Shown here: piece by piece, positions 43,227 to 54,116 of the stretch
Layout of the letters: every line of letters starts with the position of its first letter
Numbering within the stretch: the first letter of the stretch is position 1
Source: Paenibacillus barengoltzii NBRC 101215
GTDB lineage: Bacteria > Bacillota > Bacilli > Paenibacillales > Paenibacillaceae
Direction: 5' to 3'
Assembly (NCBI RefSeq): GCF_004000745.1
Contig: NZ_BILV01000001.1
Span: forward strand, 62,001 to 126,000
Length of the DNA stretch: 64,000 bases
The notes under the pieces: model-generated
Told to the model about the DNA's origin: nothing
What the model saw: the letters and a program-made list of their open reading frames with translations, nothing else
The model's database searches: none
Made by a program: the position numbers and the translations under genes

Positions 43227-44225
43227 TTATTGTAGAGCTTGAATCAGATTTTGCAAATTTTTCTCCATCAACGTAAAATAATTGTCGCCGGCCTGAGCCT
43301 GGGCTTTCGTCAAGCCTTCAACCGGATTAAGGACCAGCGTCTCCACACCGGCTTCAGAAGCCAGCGTTTTGGCCAATTTATCCGAGACAAGCTCTTCGAA
43401 AAAGATATAACGAATGCCCTTCTCCTTCACCAGCTTTGACAAGGCCACTAAATCTTGAGCCCGCGGCTCAGCCTCCGGCGACAGCCCCATAATCGCATGT
43501 TGGGTTAATCCATAGTCCCGGCACAAATAGCCAAAAGCTTGGTGAGAAACAACGATTTCCTTCTTCGGCAATGAGGATAGCTGCTCCATAAACTTAGCAT
43601 CTAGCGCCTGCAGCTGACTCAGCAGCTCCTGATACCGCGACTCATAAGCCGCTTGGTGCTGCGGATCGACCTCAATATAGCTGTTCTTAATATTCTCGGC
43701 CATGATCATCGCCGATTTCGGACTGACCCAGGTGTGCGGATCTACATGGTGAGGCTCCGTTTCCTCATCATGGTCCGAGTGTGCTTCCCCATGTTCGGCT
43801 TCCTCGCCATGCCCGTGACCATCATCGCCCTCGGCTTCGATCAAATCAATGCCATGGCTGATCTCCACCGTTTTCACTTTGGCATCGGCACCTAAGCCTT
43901 TCAGAAAGTTCGGGACCCAGCCCTCCAACCCTGCGCCGTTATACAAAAACAGCTGAGCTTTCGATGCATTTAAAATATCCTGACTGCGCGGCGTCCAATC
44001 ATGCGGCTCAACGCCGGTCGGCAGCAAGTTGATGACATTCGCTTCTTCGCCGCCAATCGCCTTGGCAAATTCATAGATCGGATAAAAGCTAGTGATTACG
44101 TTCACCTTGCCCTCAACGATTGTCCCGCTGCTTCCGTTCTTCCCGCAGCCAGCTAGAACCAGCAGGAGCGTAAGCAACATTGCCGCTGCGACGAAGCCTC
44201 GCTTGAATCTATGTATAAACATCAT
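43227..44225 (-). CDS. znuA: Zinc-binding lipoprotein ZnuA/AdcA
   Basis: 332-aa cluster A-I substrate-binding protein. Lipobox LAGCG (about 24-28) anchors it outside the membrane. Metal ligands expected at HDWTPRSQD, at HVDPHTW and in SHQAFGY, plus a His/Glu-rich flexible loop (GHGHGEEAEHGEAHSDHDEE, about 137-156) typical of zinc rather than manganese binders. The start has GAGAGGGAGTC directly before it. First gene of znuA-znuC-znuB. Confidence 0.94.
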   Translation of the reverse strand: MMFIHRFKRGFVAAAMLLTLLLVLAGCGKNGSSGTIVEGKVNVITSFYPIYEFAKAIGGEEANVINLLPTGVEPHDWTPRSQDILNASKAQLFLYNGAGLEGWVPNFLKGLGADAKVKTVEISHGIDLIEAEGDDGHGHGEEAEHGEAHSDHDEETEPHHVDPHTWVSPKSAMIMAENIKNSYIEVDPQHQAAYESRYQELLSQLQALDAKFMEQLSSLPKKEIVVSHQAFGYLCRDYGLTQHAIMGLSPEAEPRAQDLVALSKLVKEKGIRYIFFEELVSDKLAKTLASEAGVETLVLNPVEGLTKAQAQAGDNYFTLMEKNLQNLIQALQ

Positions 44226-44238
44226 GACTCCCTCTCTT

Positions 44239-44256
44239 AATCGTAATGATTACCAA
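44239..44256. promoter_or_regulatory. Zur box upstream of znuA
   Basis: AATCGTAATGATTACCAA closely matches the Zur operator TCGTAATnATTACGA, with a perfect GTAAT-G-ATTAC core, 14 bp before the znuA start. A Zur-type gene lies nearby at 47118-47579. Confidence 0.8.
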
Positions 44257-44322
44257 CAAGGATTATAGGGCCCTCCTCTTGGAATGTCAACCTCTATTAT
44301 TCTTCCTATAAGTTGTGCACAA

Positions 44323-44357
44323 CAAACAAAACCGCCAGAGGAAGGTTCCTCTGGCGG
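44323..44357 (-). terminator. Terminator downstream of metG
   Basis: Minus strand perfect 12-bp stem CCGCCAGAGGAA / TTCCTCTGGCGG, 2-nt loop, followed by TTTTGTTTGTT. Another perfect hairpin (GATGACTTGCGG / CCGCAAGTCATC, 44362-44393, no T run) lies between it and the metG stop. Confidence 0.85.
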
Positions 44358-44407
44358 CCTGGATGACTTGCGGTGAGCATACCGCAAGTCATCGCTTATC
44401 CGTCTGA

Positions 44408-46426
<2,019 letters not shown>

Positions 46427-46456
46427 TCATCTCCTTTTATTTCATGACAAATACAA

Positions 46457-46767
46457 CAAAAAAACTCCCGCCCCATATGGGGCGGGAGAGTTCTCACGCG
46501 TTACCACCCAATTTCCCCGCTCCTTCACAGGCTGCGGGCTCCGTTGGTCGAAATTCGACCGTCCGTTAACGCCGGACTCTACGCCATCTCCTTACCGAAG
46601 CGCTGCGCATAAAGCGCACGCTGCTCGGCTCAAAGACGGTTCCTCCCGGACCATATTCCAAAGACGCTCCAGACCGGTTTGCAGCTCCCCCGGCTCTCTG
46701 TGGCTGGATCCAATCCTTGTACTCATCCGTTCACTGGAAAGTATTGAGGTTGAGGTTGTTCATTTCA
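46457..46767 (-). promoter_or_regulatory. T-box leader of metG
   Basis: Minus strand T-box core TTGGGTGGTAACGCGT (plus 46497-46512) followed by the terminator AACTCTCCCGCCCC / GGGGCGGGAGTT + T7 (46457-46492). Upstream, stem I landmarks AGAGAGCCGGGGGAGCTG and a candidate specifier AUG in GGAATATGGTCC (46652-46654). It should sense uncharged tRNA-Met. Confidence 0.9.
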
Positions 46768-46773
46768 AACTTT

Positions 46774-46802
46774 ATATTAAAAAAATTTCCAAACCGTGTC
46801 AA
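46774..46802 (-). promoter_or_regulatory. SigA promoter of the metG leader
   Basis: Minus strand TTGACA - 17 nt - TAATAT, an almost perfect promoter, with transcription starting near 46767. It lies just after the yidD stop. Confidence 0.85.
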
Positions 46803-46834
46803 GCCGCGCTGGAGTTGGTCTCGCACAAATGCGA

Positions 46835-47116
46835 TTAGGCTTGTCCGCCGCTCAGCGGAGGCGTGCCTTGCTCTCCCCCGCGCTTCTTCTCTACCTTAGG
46901 GGGAACCGGATCATAACCGCCCGGATGAAACGGCTGGCATTTCACGATCCGTTTGGCCGCCAGCCAAGACCCTTTCAGCGGGCCATGGACCTCAATCGCC
47001 TCCAAAGCATATGCCGAGCAGGTCGGATAAAACCTGCAGGTTGGCGGCTTGAGCGGCGAAATAAACTTGCGGTACACGTGGATCGGCGCCTGAAACGTTT
47101 TGCGGACGAGCCCCAT
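46835..47116 (-). CDS. yidD: YidD family membrane protein insertion efficiency factor
   Basis: 93-aa small protein with the family core [20 protein letters not shown] (residues 17-36) with three Cys-like positions and GGYDPVP near the C terminus. It promotes insertion of membrane proteins with YidC/Sec. It starts 1 bp after the zur stop, with GAGGTG in the end of zur as ribosome site, so translation is coupled. In many genomes yidD follows rnpA; here it is elsewhere. Confidence 0.93.
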   Translation of the reverse strand: MGLVRKTFQAPIHVYRKFISPLKPPTCRFYPTCSAYALEAIEVHGPLKGSWLAAKRIVKCQPFHPGGYDPVPPKVEKKRGGEQGTPPLSGGQA

Positions 47117-47117
47117 C

Positions 47118-47579
47118 TCAGTGCACCTCGTGTTGCTCCGGCGCGGCATCCTGCGGCTTGCCGTCCGGCCGGCAATTTTTGCAATACCCAAATACCTCAA
47201 ACTTATGCTTCACAACCTGGAACTGCTCCGGCGCATCGGTCAGCGGCATCGGGCAGAAATGAATCGGATACGTCTTCTCGCATTGCAAGCAGATCATATG
47301 ATGGTGATGATGCCCTTCACTGCTGCAGCTGGCTCGGAACTTCAAACCGTCCTCAAATACGACCTGCTCCAACACCCCCAGCTCCTCCATCACCCGGAGG
47401 TTCCGGTACACGGTATCAAAGCTAAGGCCGCTGTATTCCTTACCCATATATTCATAGACGTCCTTAGGGGTCAAATACCCGTCCCGCTCAGCGAACAGTT
47501 TGGCCAAGCTTTTGCGTTGGTCGGTAATCCGCAGTCCCCGGCTGGACATCACTTTTATAATCTCCTCGGTCGACAGCAT
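47118..47579 (-). CDS. zur: Fur-family zinc regulator Zur
   Basis: 153 aa: N-terminal winged helix (about 1-80, [10 protein letters not shown] and SFDTVYRNL) and C-terminal dimer domain with structural zinc sites in CLQC and CKNC and a His cluster (HHHHHM). Assigned Zur rather than Fur/PerR because of the znu operon, its Zur-like box 3 kb away, and overall sequence; this is inference. The start at 47579 has GGGAGGAATGTCAC; an extension to 47612 has no site. Confidence 0.85.
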   Translation of the reverse strand: MLSTEEIIKVMSSRGLRITDQRKSLAKLFAERDGYLTPKDVYEYMGKEYSGLSFDTVYRNLRVMEELGVLEQVVFEDGLKFRASCSSEGHHHHHMICLQCEKTYPIHFCPMPLTDAPEQFQVVKHKFEVFGYCKNCRPDGKPQDAAPEQHEVH

Positions 47580-47678
47580 GTGACATTCCTCCCGTCTGCA
47601 CCTTCGTTCCATGCGTCTCTTCTAATAATGCCCCAAATTCAGTGCATCGTCAATTCGACGGGATCCAACTCCACAAAC

Positions 47679-47714
47679 GTAAAAGCCCCTTTACCTTTAA
47701 GAAGGCAAAAGGGC
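47679..47714 (-). terminator. Terminator of the cellulase-like operon
   Basis: Minus strand stem GCCCTTTTGCCTT / AAGGTAAAGGGGC (with one wobble), followed by TTTTACG. Confidence 0.75.
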
Positions 47715-47727
47715 GATACCATCCATG

Positions 47728-49011
47728 TCAACTGTTTAAAATAAACCGGTTCCACTTCTGCTGCCAAGCGACGTCGGACCAAAAGGGATGATGAGGAGCG
47801 CAATTGGAGCAGAGCACCATGCCCCAAAAGCCGTGCTCCATCCCTTTTCGTATGGCGTATTCCGCAATAGCTTTGCCGATCGGACCTTCCTCAAATTGGG
47901 CGAACAGCGGCGTATAGCCGACATATCCTTCGCCTATAACAACCGGAATGTCGTGCTTCTCTGCCCAATCCGCGGTTTCCTGAAACCGTTCGTCCACCTT
48001 CTGCAGCATCGCCTGCTTATGTGCGCCGTAATGCTCATACAAGTATAAATCCCATTTCACCGGGTCGCACCAGTCATGGACGTACATCAGCTTAAGGCCA
48101 ACCGGATTTTCATGCATTCGCCATTCCTCACCATCGGGCAGCCTATAGTCCTCGAACGGCGGAGCGTCATCTCTTAGTAAAGATTGCACCAAAGCATTGG
48201 GAAATTCAAGATCCGGGTTACGGATCCCCGTCTCCTCCATCAACTGCTGCAGTACACCGTTAATATACATGTGAAAATGGGCAACCTGCTCGTTATCCGG
48301 AACACAGTCTTTGGAATAGGGCTCGTTCAGCGTGTAGCAGCCGGTGATCCGAAGATCGGCATGCTGTTCCTGTAAATAGGCAAGTGCCTCCTCCACATAG
48401 GACTTCGTATAGCGGATCAGCTTGCCTAGCTGCCGGGACGAGATGCCCGCCTCCAACGCCATCTGACTCAACCGTCCAAACTCGATCTCGTTGTGCAGTT
48501 CCACGTAAGCGATACGGTCTCCGAGTCCGGCTGATTTGACGAAATGAATTAACTGATCCATCGACCGAGCCAAAGCCATGAATCGCTCCTGCGGCGGAAT
48601 CGCCTGCAGCGCTTCAAATAGCTCCGGTGTTCTCAAGAAGCTGGGGCTCTGTTGATACTCCCAAGAAGAGAGGATGATCAACATGTCGTATTGCTTCGCC
48701 AGACGAAACAGATTTAATAAATGCTGATGACCGTCGATTTCCGCGCCGCCTTTGCAGTTATACCAGCGTGTCCTCACTCCCACTTGACCAAGATTGGAGA
48801 AGGCTAATCGGCCAGGACGCGGGCCGTCTGCCGTAAATAGCAGGAATGGCATCGCACAGATTCGAATCGTATTGTAGCCCCTTTCCACCGCCTCCTTGAA
48901 GCACTGCTCCAGATCGTGAAACGGTTCCCCCGGCATCGTCATCGTATACCAAGAGAAATCCCACATCGTAATCGTTAGTTTGCGGGGAAGATGCGCGCTG
49001 ATCTTGTTCAT
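47728..49011 (-). CDS. Cellulase-like TIM-barrel glycoside hydrolase
   Basis: 427 aa, no signal peptide, so it should work in the cytoplasm on imported oligosaccharide. A TIM-barrel with the putative acid/base in YVELHNEIEFG (about residues 163-173) and a second acidic strand at VVIGEGYVGY (about 371-380). It resembles the cellulase-like family (PF12876). ATG at 49011 is preceded by AAGAGGTGAATCGC. It lies 62 bp after the second permease and ends the operon. Substrate unknown. Confidence 0.7.
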   Translation of the reverse strand: MNKISAHLPRKLTITMWDFSWYTMTMPGEPFHDLEQCFKEAVERGYNTIRICAMPFLLFTADGPRPGRLAFSNLGQVGVRTRWYNCKGGAEIDGHQHLLNLFRLAKQYDMLIILSSWEYQQSPSFLRTPELFEALQAIPPQERFMALARSMDQLIHFVKSAGLGDRIAYVELHNEIEFGRLSQMALEAGISSRQLGKLIRYTKSYVEEALAYLQEQHADLRITGCYTLNEPYSKDCVPDNEQVAHFHMYINGVLQQLMEETGIRNPDLEFPNALVQSLLRDDAPPFEDYRLPDGEEWRMHENPVGLKLMYVHDWCDPVKWDLYLYEHYGAHKQAMLQKVDERFQETADWAEKHDIPVVIGEGYVGYTPLFAQFEEGPIGKAIAEYAIRKGMEHGFWGMVLCSNCAPHHPFWSDVAWQQKWNRFILNS

Positions 49012-49073
49012 GCGATTCACCTCTTAAAACCTCTTAAATTTAGAAGCTTGATTTCGGCGGTTCCGTTTAGCTC

Positions 49074-49877
49074 TTATCCTTTCACGGCCCCTGAAGTAAT
49101 CCCTTTAATGAATGAGCGGCTGCCAAACAGGAAGATGATGAGAACAGGCAAAGTCGACAACCCCAGCGCCGCCATCCGAGCGCCATAATCGGTCCGGTGG
49201 ACAAATCCTAACGTTGAAACAAACAGCGGGATCGTATAGTTTTCACTGTTATTGATCGTCACTAACGGCAGCAAGTAGTTGTTCCATGACCAAAGAAACA
49301 CCAGCGTCGACAACGTAGCCAGTCCCGGCTTAACTAACGGAATAACGATGTTAAAGAAGATCCGCGGCTCCGAGGCCCCGTCAATTCTCGCGCACTCGAT
49401 GACTTCATTGGGTACCGTATCCTTGATAAACTGCACCATGAAAAAGGCGCCAAACGACCATGCGCTCCAAACCAGAATGACGGAGAGAAGCGTGTTGCCA
49501 AACCCCAGTGTACGCATCTCGATAACGTAACCGATCAACCCAACCTGGCTGGGGACCATCATCGTAATGATAATGAAATAGCGAAGAAAATTCCTCAACT
49601 TAAATTGGTATTTAGCGACCGCATAACCGATCATCGTAGCCGTGAAGACACCGATAACCACTGCGGACACCGAAACGATCATACTGTTCAAGTAAACCTG
49701 CACGAAGTTGGTCTTAAACACAGTTTTCAAGTTCTCCAACAAATAGTCGGAAGGAATCAACGGCAAGCCTTTGAAAATATCTTCAGAATAATACGTCGAC
49801 ATCATCAACATCACATAAAAAGGGAACAGCGATACGAGGGTAACTATGCTGAGAAACCCCCATTTTACGACCTTCAT
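49074..49877 (-). CDS. Sugar ABC transporter permease, MalG type
   Basis: 267-aa CUT1 permease with six predicted helices; the EAA loop that meets the ATPase is ECARIDGASEPRIFFNIVIP. Its start overlaps the end of the preceding permease by 4 bp (ATGA). No ATPase is in the cluster, so a shared MsmX-type ATPase is expected. Confidence 0.93.
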   Translation of the reverse strand: MKVVKWGFLSIVTLVSLFPFYVMLMMSTYYSEDIFKGLPLIPSDYLLENLKTVFKTNFVQVYLNSMIVSVSAVVIGVFTATMIGYAVAKYQFKLRNFLRYFIIITMMVPSQVGLIGYVIEMRTLGFGNTLLSVILVWSAWSFGAFFMVQFIKDTVPNEVIECARIDGASEPRIFFNIVIPLVKPGLATLSTLVFLWSWNNYLLPLVTINNSENYTIPLFVSTLGFVHRTDYGARMAALGLSTLPVLIIFLFGSRSFIKGITSGAVKG

Positions 49878-50809
49878 TCCTGGTCCCCCTTCCCCATGGA
49901 GATCTTATAGCTGACGATGGAGAACACAACGATCAGCATGAACAACGCATAAGCGATCGTCGCACCATATCCAAAACGAACATTCATAAACGAATCGTTG
50001 ACGAACTTCCAAATGATCGTCAGCGCCGCGTTGTCTGGACCGCCGACCTGGCTCGCCGTCCAGCCGCCGTACAGCAGCTTCGGCTCGTCAAACAACTGCA
50101 GGCTTCCGATAATCGAAGTGACAATGAGGAACACAGAGATATTTCGGAGCAGCGGCAGCGTGATGCGCGTAAAGGTATGAAATGCTGTAGCTCCATCCAC
50201 CTTCGCTGCCTCGTAGACATCTTGGGAAATGGCCGTCATCCCCGCCAAATAGATCGCGATAAAGTAACCTAAATTTCGCCACACGATCATAATCGCAATG
50301 ATGATTCGGGACAGCCAGGGGTCCTGTAACCAGTAAATCCCTTCCTGAAGCAAGCCCATCTTTACGAATAAGGCGTTGATGATCCCGGTCTGCCAGTCGA
50401 ACATAAAAGAGAAAATAAAGCCAATAGCAACAGGCGTCGTAATATATGGCAGAAAGTTCGCCGTTTGAAACAGCATTCGCCCTTTGACCATGTTAAAAAT
50501 GAGATAAGCCAACAGCATGCCGGTAAAGATCAAGGTCGGTAACGACATCAGCATGATGACAACCGTGTTGAAAATCGATTTGTAAAACAACGGATCTTTT
50601 GTAAACAGCGTCACATAGTTGGTGAAACCAACAAACCGTTTCTCGCTGACACCATTCCACTCGTGAAAACTGAGGAAAAACGAATAGATGACCGGATAAA
50701 ACTGAAACGCCAAGTACAAAAGCACGAACGGAAGCGAAAACAAGTAGGGCCACAGCCGAAGACCAAGCCGCTTCCTCGGCTTGCTGTTAACGACCGTTTG
50801 GGCATTCAT
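49874..50809 (-). CDS. Sugar ABC transporter permease, MalF type
   Basis: 311-aa CUT1 permease with six predicted helices; EAA loop YEAAKVDGATAFHTFTRITL. The start at 50809 has GGGGGACCTACTAGG; a longer frame to 50866 is possible. 74 bp after the binding protein gene. Confidence 0.93.
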   Translation of the reverse strand: MNAQTVVNSKPRKRLGLRLWPYLFSLPFVLLYLAFQFYPVIYSFFLSFHEWNGVSEKRFVGFTNYVTLFTKDPLFYKSIFNTVVIMLMSLPTLIFTGMLLAYLIFNMVKGRMLFQTANFLPYITTPVAIGFIFSFMFDWQTGIINALFVKMGLLQEGIYWLQDPWLSRIIIAIMIVWRNLGYFIAIYLAGMTAISQDVYEAAKVDGATAFHTFTRITLPLLRNISVFLIVTSIIGSLQLFDEPKLLYGGWTASQVGGPDNAALTIIWKFVNDSFMNVRFGYGATIAYALFMLIVVFSIVSYKISMGKGDQE

Positions 50810-50883
50810 CCTAGTAGGTCCCCCTTTCAGGAATCGATTGGGGTGAGAAACAGGATGTTCTCTCACCCCGGCGATTCTCCCGA

Positions 50884-52278
50884 TTAGTTAATCGTTGCCT
50901 CAGGGGCCTGATTTTTGACGGCTTCCTTGAATTGCTCCAGAGCGCCGTCTACACCGATGCTCGTATCCTTCATCCATAGCGGGAATAACGAGTTAAATGC
51001 CGTCTGCACAATCGAATCATATTTCGTTTGGGTCGACCCCGTCACTTCTGGCACGATATCGTCGTAGAACGTCAAGCTCAGGTTTTGATTAAAGAACTGA
51101 TCGAGCTCCGTTCCGGCTTCAAGCCAATCGCGATGCTCATCGAAGAAGCTCTTGATCCCCGGCATATTTCCCAGCTTCTTGTAATTCGTCTCCATTCCTT
51201 CAGAGGACAAATAACAGAAGTAAATGTAAGCCCAAGCCGCTTCCTTGTTCTTGCTGTTCTTATAGACGCTGACAGAAGTTCCTCCGTACGTAAAGCCGCC
51301 TTCCGGCGCGGCCATCAAGCCCCATCGCCCGATGCCGTCTGGATCATTAGCCTGCACATTCCATTTGGGACTCCACGGCGCCATCGGGTAGAAAATATTA
51401 TCGCCTTTTGCAAACGACGCGTTCCATCCCGGGGTATACCCCTCGTATTTACCAAGAATCCCGGCATCTCGCATGGCGAACAGCTTTTCGAACGGTACCT
51501 TCATTCGCTCCGTTAACTCAATTGTGGATCCATTGATGTATGGCTGTTCGGTCTGCCCTTTCAACACGCGGTAAGCGTCGTCGAAACTGGCGATCATCGT
51601 CACCGCACCACCGCTCTTTTCTTTGACTTCAATTCCTTTTTGGATGAAGGCATTCCAATCCGGCAACAGCGTAGACAATTCGTTTGGATCGTCGGTGCCC
51701 AGGTATTCCTTGGCCAGATCTCTCCGGTATCCGAGTCCAGCCGGTGTAATCGATTGATCGACGCCCACCAGCTCGCCTTTGGTATTCGAAAGAAGCGGCG
51801 GTAAATAATCGAGCAGTTGGTCCTTGGAGAAGTGATAAGGAGCTTGCTCTAGATTGTCGAGCACATCAAGATCAAACAACTGTCCGCGGAAGTTCATTTC
51901 GCCCAATATGACATCAGGCACCTCGGAGCCGGATGCAATCCCGCTTTGCAGCTTCTGCATGTAGTCGTTATTGTTAACGACGGTGTACTTCACTTTGACA
52001 TTCGGGAAGACTTTGTTAAATTCCGGCACCATCGTGGTCAGGAAGGCTTCATCCCAGTCCCATACGACGATTTCACCTTCGATGTTTGTGGGGATCCCGC
52101 CGAGCGTCGGAGCTTCCCCTTCGGCGTTGGCGGAAGTGCCACCTGAATTCGACGACGGCTCACTTGTGTTCCGATTGGCGGCAGAATCGTTCTTCGCACA
52201 ACCCGCCAATATCGCCGTGATCATCATCGCCAACACCAAGAGCGTCACCCAACTCTTTTTCAGACGTCTGTTCTTCAA
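50884..52278 (-). CDS. Sugar-binding lipoprotein of an ABC transporter
   Basis: 464 aa, extracellular solute-binding protein (family 1). Lipobox ILAGCAKND around residue 22-30. The start is TTG at 52278, with GGGAGGGG 6 nt upstream; a frame upstream reaches 52293. First gene after the YesMN pair and followed by two permeases. A Ser/Asn-rich linker follows the Cys. Ligand cannot be told from sequence. Confidence 0.92.
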   Translation of the reverse strand: MKNRRLKKSWVTLLVLAMMITAILAGCAKNDSAANRNTSEPSSNSGGTSANAEGEAPTLGGIPTNIEGEIVVWDWDEAFLTTMVPEFNKVFPNVKVKYTVVNNNDYMQKLQSGIASGSEVPDVILGEMNFRGQLFDLDVLDNLEQAPYHFSKDQLLDYLPPLLSNTKGELVGVDQSITPAGLGYRRDLAKEYLGTDDPNELSTLLPDWNAFIQKGIEVKEKSGGAVTMIASFDDAYRVLKGQTEQPYINGSTIELTERMKVPFEKLFAMRDAGILGKYEGYTPGWNASFAKGDNIFYPMAPWSPKWNVQANDPDGIGRWGLMAAPEGGFTYGGTSVSVYKNSKNKEAAWAYIYFCYLSSEGMETNYKKLGNMPGIKSFFDEHRDWLEAGTELDQFFNQNLSLTFYDDIVPEVTGSTQTKYDSIVQTAFNSLFPLWMKDTSIGVDGALEQFKEAVKNQAPEATIN

Positions 52279-52352
52279 ATTAACCCCTCCCACATTCTTT
52301 TTGTATCCGCTTACAGTGCGATCTTATCATCGCTGGCAATGGGGTTAAAATC

Positions 52353-54116
52353 TCACAACCCGGTTATTTTACGCATAAATCGGCTGTCTTCCGCAGTGGA
52401 GTCCCCGTCCTCAATCGTGAAAGGGAGACGTATCCGCACTTCCGTTCCTTCGCCCGGAAAGCTCTTAATCTCGAGGCTGGCCGGCGGACCATAATGAAAA
52501 TTCAATCGTTCACGAATATTAGAAAGTCCGATTCCTGTGGAGCCATTCTGGATGGGGGGGACCTTTAGGTCTTTGCGGATACCGATACCATTGTCGATGA
52601 CAGATACCTCGATAAACCGATCCGATCTTCGAGCAGAGATCCTAATCCAACCGTCCCGTTCGGAGGGGAAAATCCCATGATATAGCGCGTTTTCAATAAG
52701 CGGCTGCAGCATCATCCTGAGGACCATGCAGGGCAGCAGCTCCTCTTGAATGTCCCATTCGATCCGAAACCGTCCGGGATAACGGCAGTCCTGGATGGCG
52801 GCGTATTTTTTCACCAATTCGATTTCATCCTCCAGGGTCGTGAACCAGGCATCATCGCCGATTTTGATCGTGTTTTGCAAAAGATAGATTAATGAGGCGG
52901 TCATGTCGGCCACCTCCTTCGTTCGCCCAGCATGGGCTAAATAAATCACAGTGTTTAACGTGTTATATATAAAATGGGGGTTCATCTGGGACAACAACAG
53001 CTGGATCTGCATGTTCCGTTTTTCCTTCTGTTCCTGCACATGCGATTCGATCAATGATTTCAAATCCTTCATCATTCGGTTAAATCCAAGCCCCAGCAGT
53101 TCCATTTCATCTCCGCTCCGGATCTGCAATTCAGTGTTCAAATCGCCTGCGGACACTCGTTTCATCGCTCGAACCAGCTTCGAGATCGGCCGGGTCAGTT
53201 GCACGAGCAGAGGAAGCAGAATCATCATCACCACGATGAGGCTTACCGCCACAATCAGCGTGTAAAAAAGCAACAACTTGTTAATCCGCTCGTACAAGCG
53301 TGATTTGGAGATCACCGCAACTTGTTGCCATCTCTCCCCTACGGTATCGTCAACAATTTCGATATATTTTCCCCCTTGCGAATCGCTATCGGTCCAAGGT
53401 GTCACTTCAGGGTTGCTGTCGAACAATGGAACGCCGTTTTGATTTAATAGAAGCAGTCGTTCAAAATCCTTGTTGCTCTGTTCAAATAAGCTCGCGAGAT
53501 CTTTTTGATTGAAATCCAGCACAAGGTAATACCGTTCGTCACCATCGTCCTTAAAGTTCCTGTAATCCACAACATAACTAATCACCTGCTGCCGACGGTT
53601 GAGAAAAATAAAATCATGGGGATCGGAAAAACGCGATTCGCTGCGCCCCATCCGGTAAGCGGCAAACCAAGCCTGATTCAGATACTCTTTATAGTAGCTG
53701 TCATACCCTTGGTAATTAGAAAACACCTCGCCGTCCGGCCGAATAATCATCACATTTAACAAGCTGGAATTCATCATGGGAAACAGCTTCAGCTTCTCTC
53801 GAACCTTATTTTTCTTGAAGTAACTTTGCTCGTACGTATCGTATGGATCCTTGACCATCAACGCATTCATCTCGGAGTCGCTGATGATATATTCCGCGGT
53901 TTCACGTAATTGCTCTTGCATCCGATTGATGAATGAAGACGTCTGTTCCAGCTTCGTCGTATTATCTCGAACGGCTTGTTCCCGCATAATATCCTTAACA
54001 TACGAATAAGTGACCCAACTGCTGATGAGTAAGGACGAGGACAGGATCAGAGCGCATACGGCAATAATTTTGGTGCGGATCCGAGCACGCATTTTAAATC
54101 CGGATAAGTTACTCAT
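52353..54116 (-). CDS. Sensor histidine kinase (YesM type)
   Basis: 587 aa: two membrane segments (about 13-35 and 285-310) flanking a long extracytoplasmic sensor domain (dCache-like), a HAMP region, and a His-kinase domain with phosphoacceptor in LSQMNPHFIYNTLN and a HATPase domain (DNGIGIRKD, GIGLSNIRERL). Its start overlaps the end of the regulator gene by 8 bp. It should sense an extracellular sugar and phosphorylate the regulator at 54109. Confidence 0.93.
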   Translation of the reverse strand: MSNLSGFKMRARIRTKIIAVCALILSSSLLISSWVTYSYVKDIMREQAVRDNTTKLEQTSSFINRMQEQLRETAEYIISDSEMNALMVKDPYDTYEQSYFKKNKVREKLKLFPMMNSSLLNVMIIRPDGEVFSNYQGYDSYYKEYLNQAWFAAYRMGRSESRFSDPHDFIFLNRRQQVISYVVDYRNFKDDGDERYYLVLDFNQKDLASLFEQSNKDFERLLLLNQNGVPLFDSNPEVTPWTDSDSQGGKYIEIVDDTVGERWQQVAVISKSRLYERINKLLLFYTLIVAVSLIVVMMILLPLLVQLTRPISKLVRAMKRVSAGDLNTELQIRSGDEMELLGLGFNRMMKDLKSLIESHVQEQKEKRNMQIQLLLSQMNPHFIYNTLNTVIYLAHAGRTKEVADMTASLIYLLQNTIKIGDDAWFTTLEDEIELVKKYAAIQDCRYPGRFRIEWDIQEELLPCMVLRMMLQPLIENALYHGIFPSERDGWIRISARRSDRFIEVSVIDNGIGIRKDLKVPPIQNGSTGIGLSNIRERLNFHYGPPASLEIKSFPGEGTEVRIRLPFTIEDGDSTAEDSRFMRKITGL

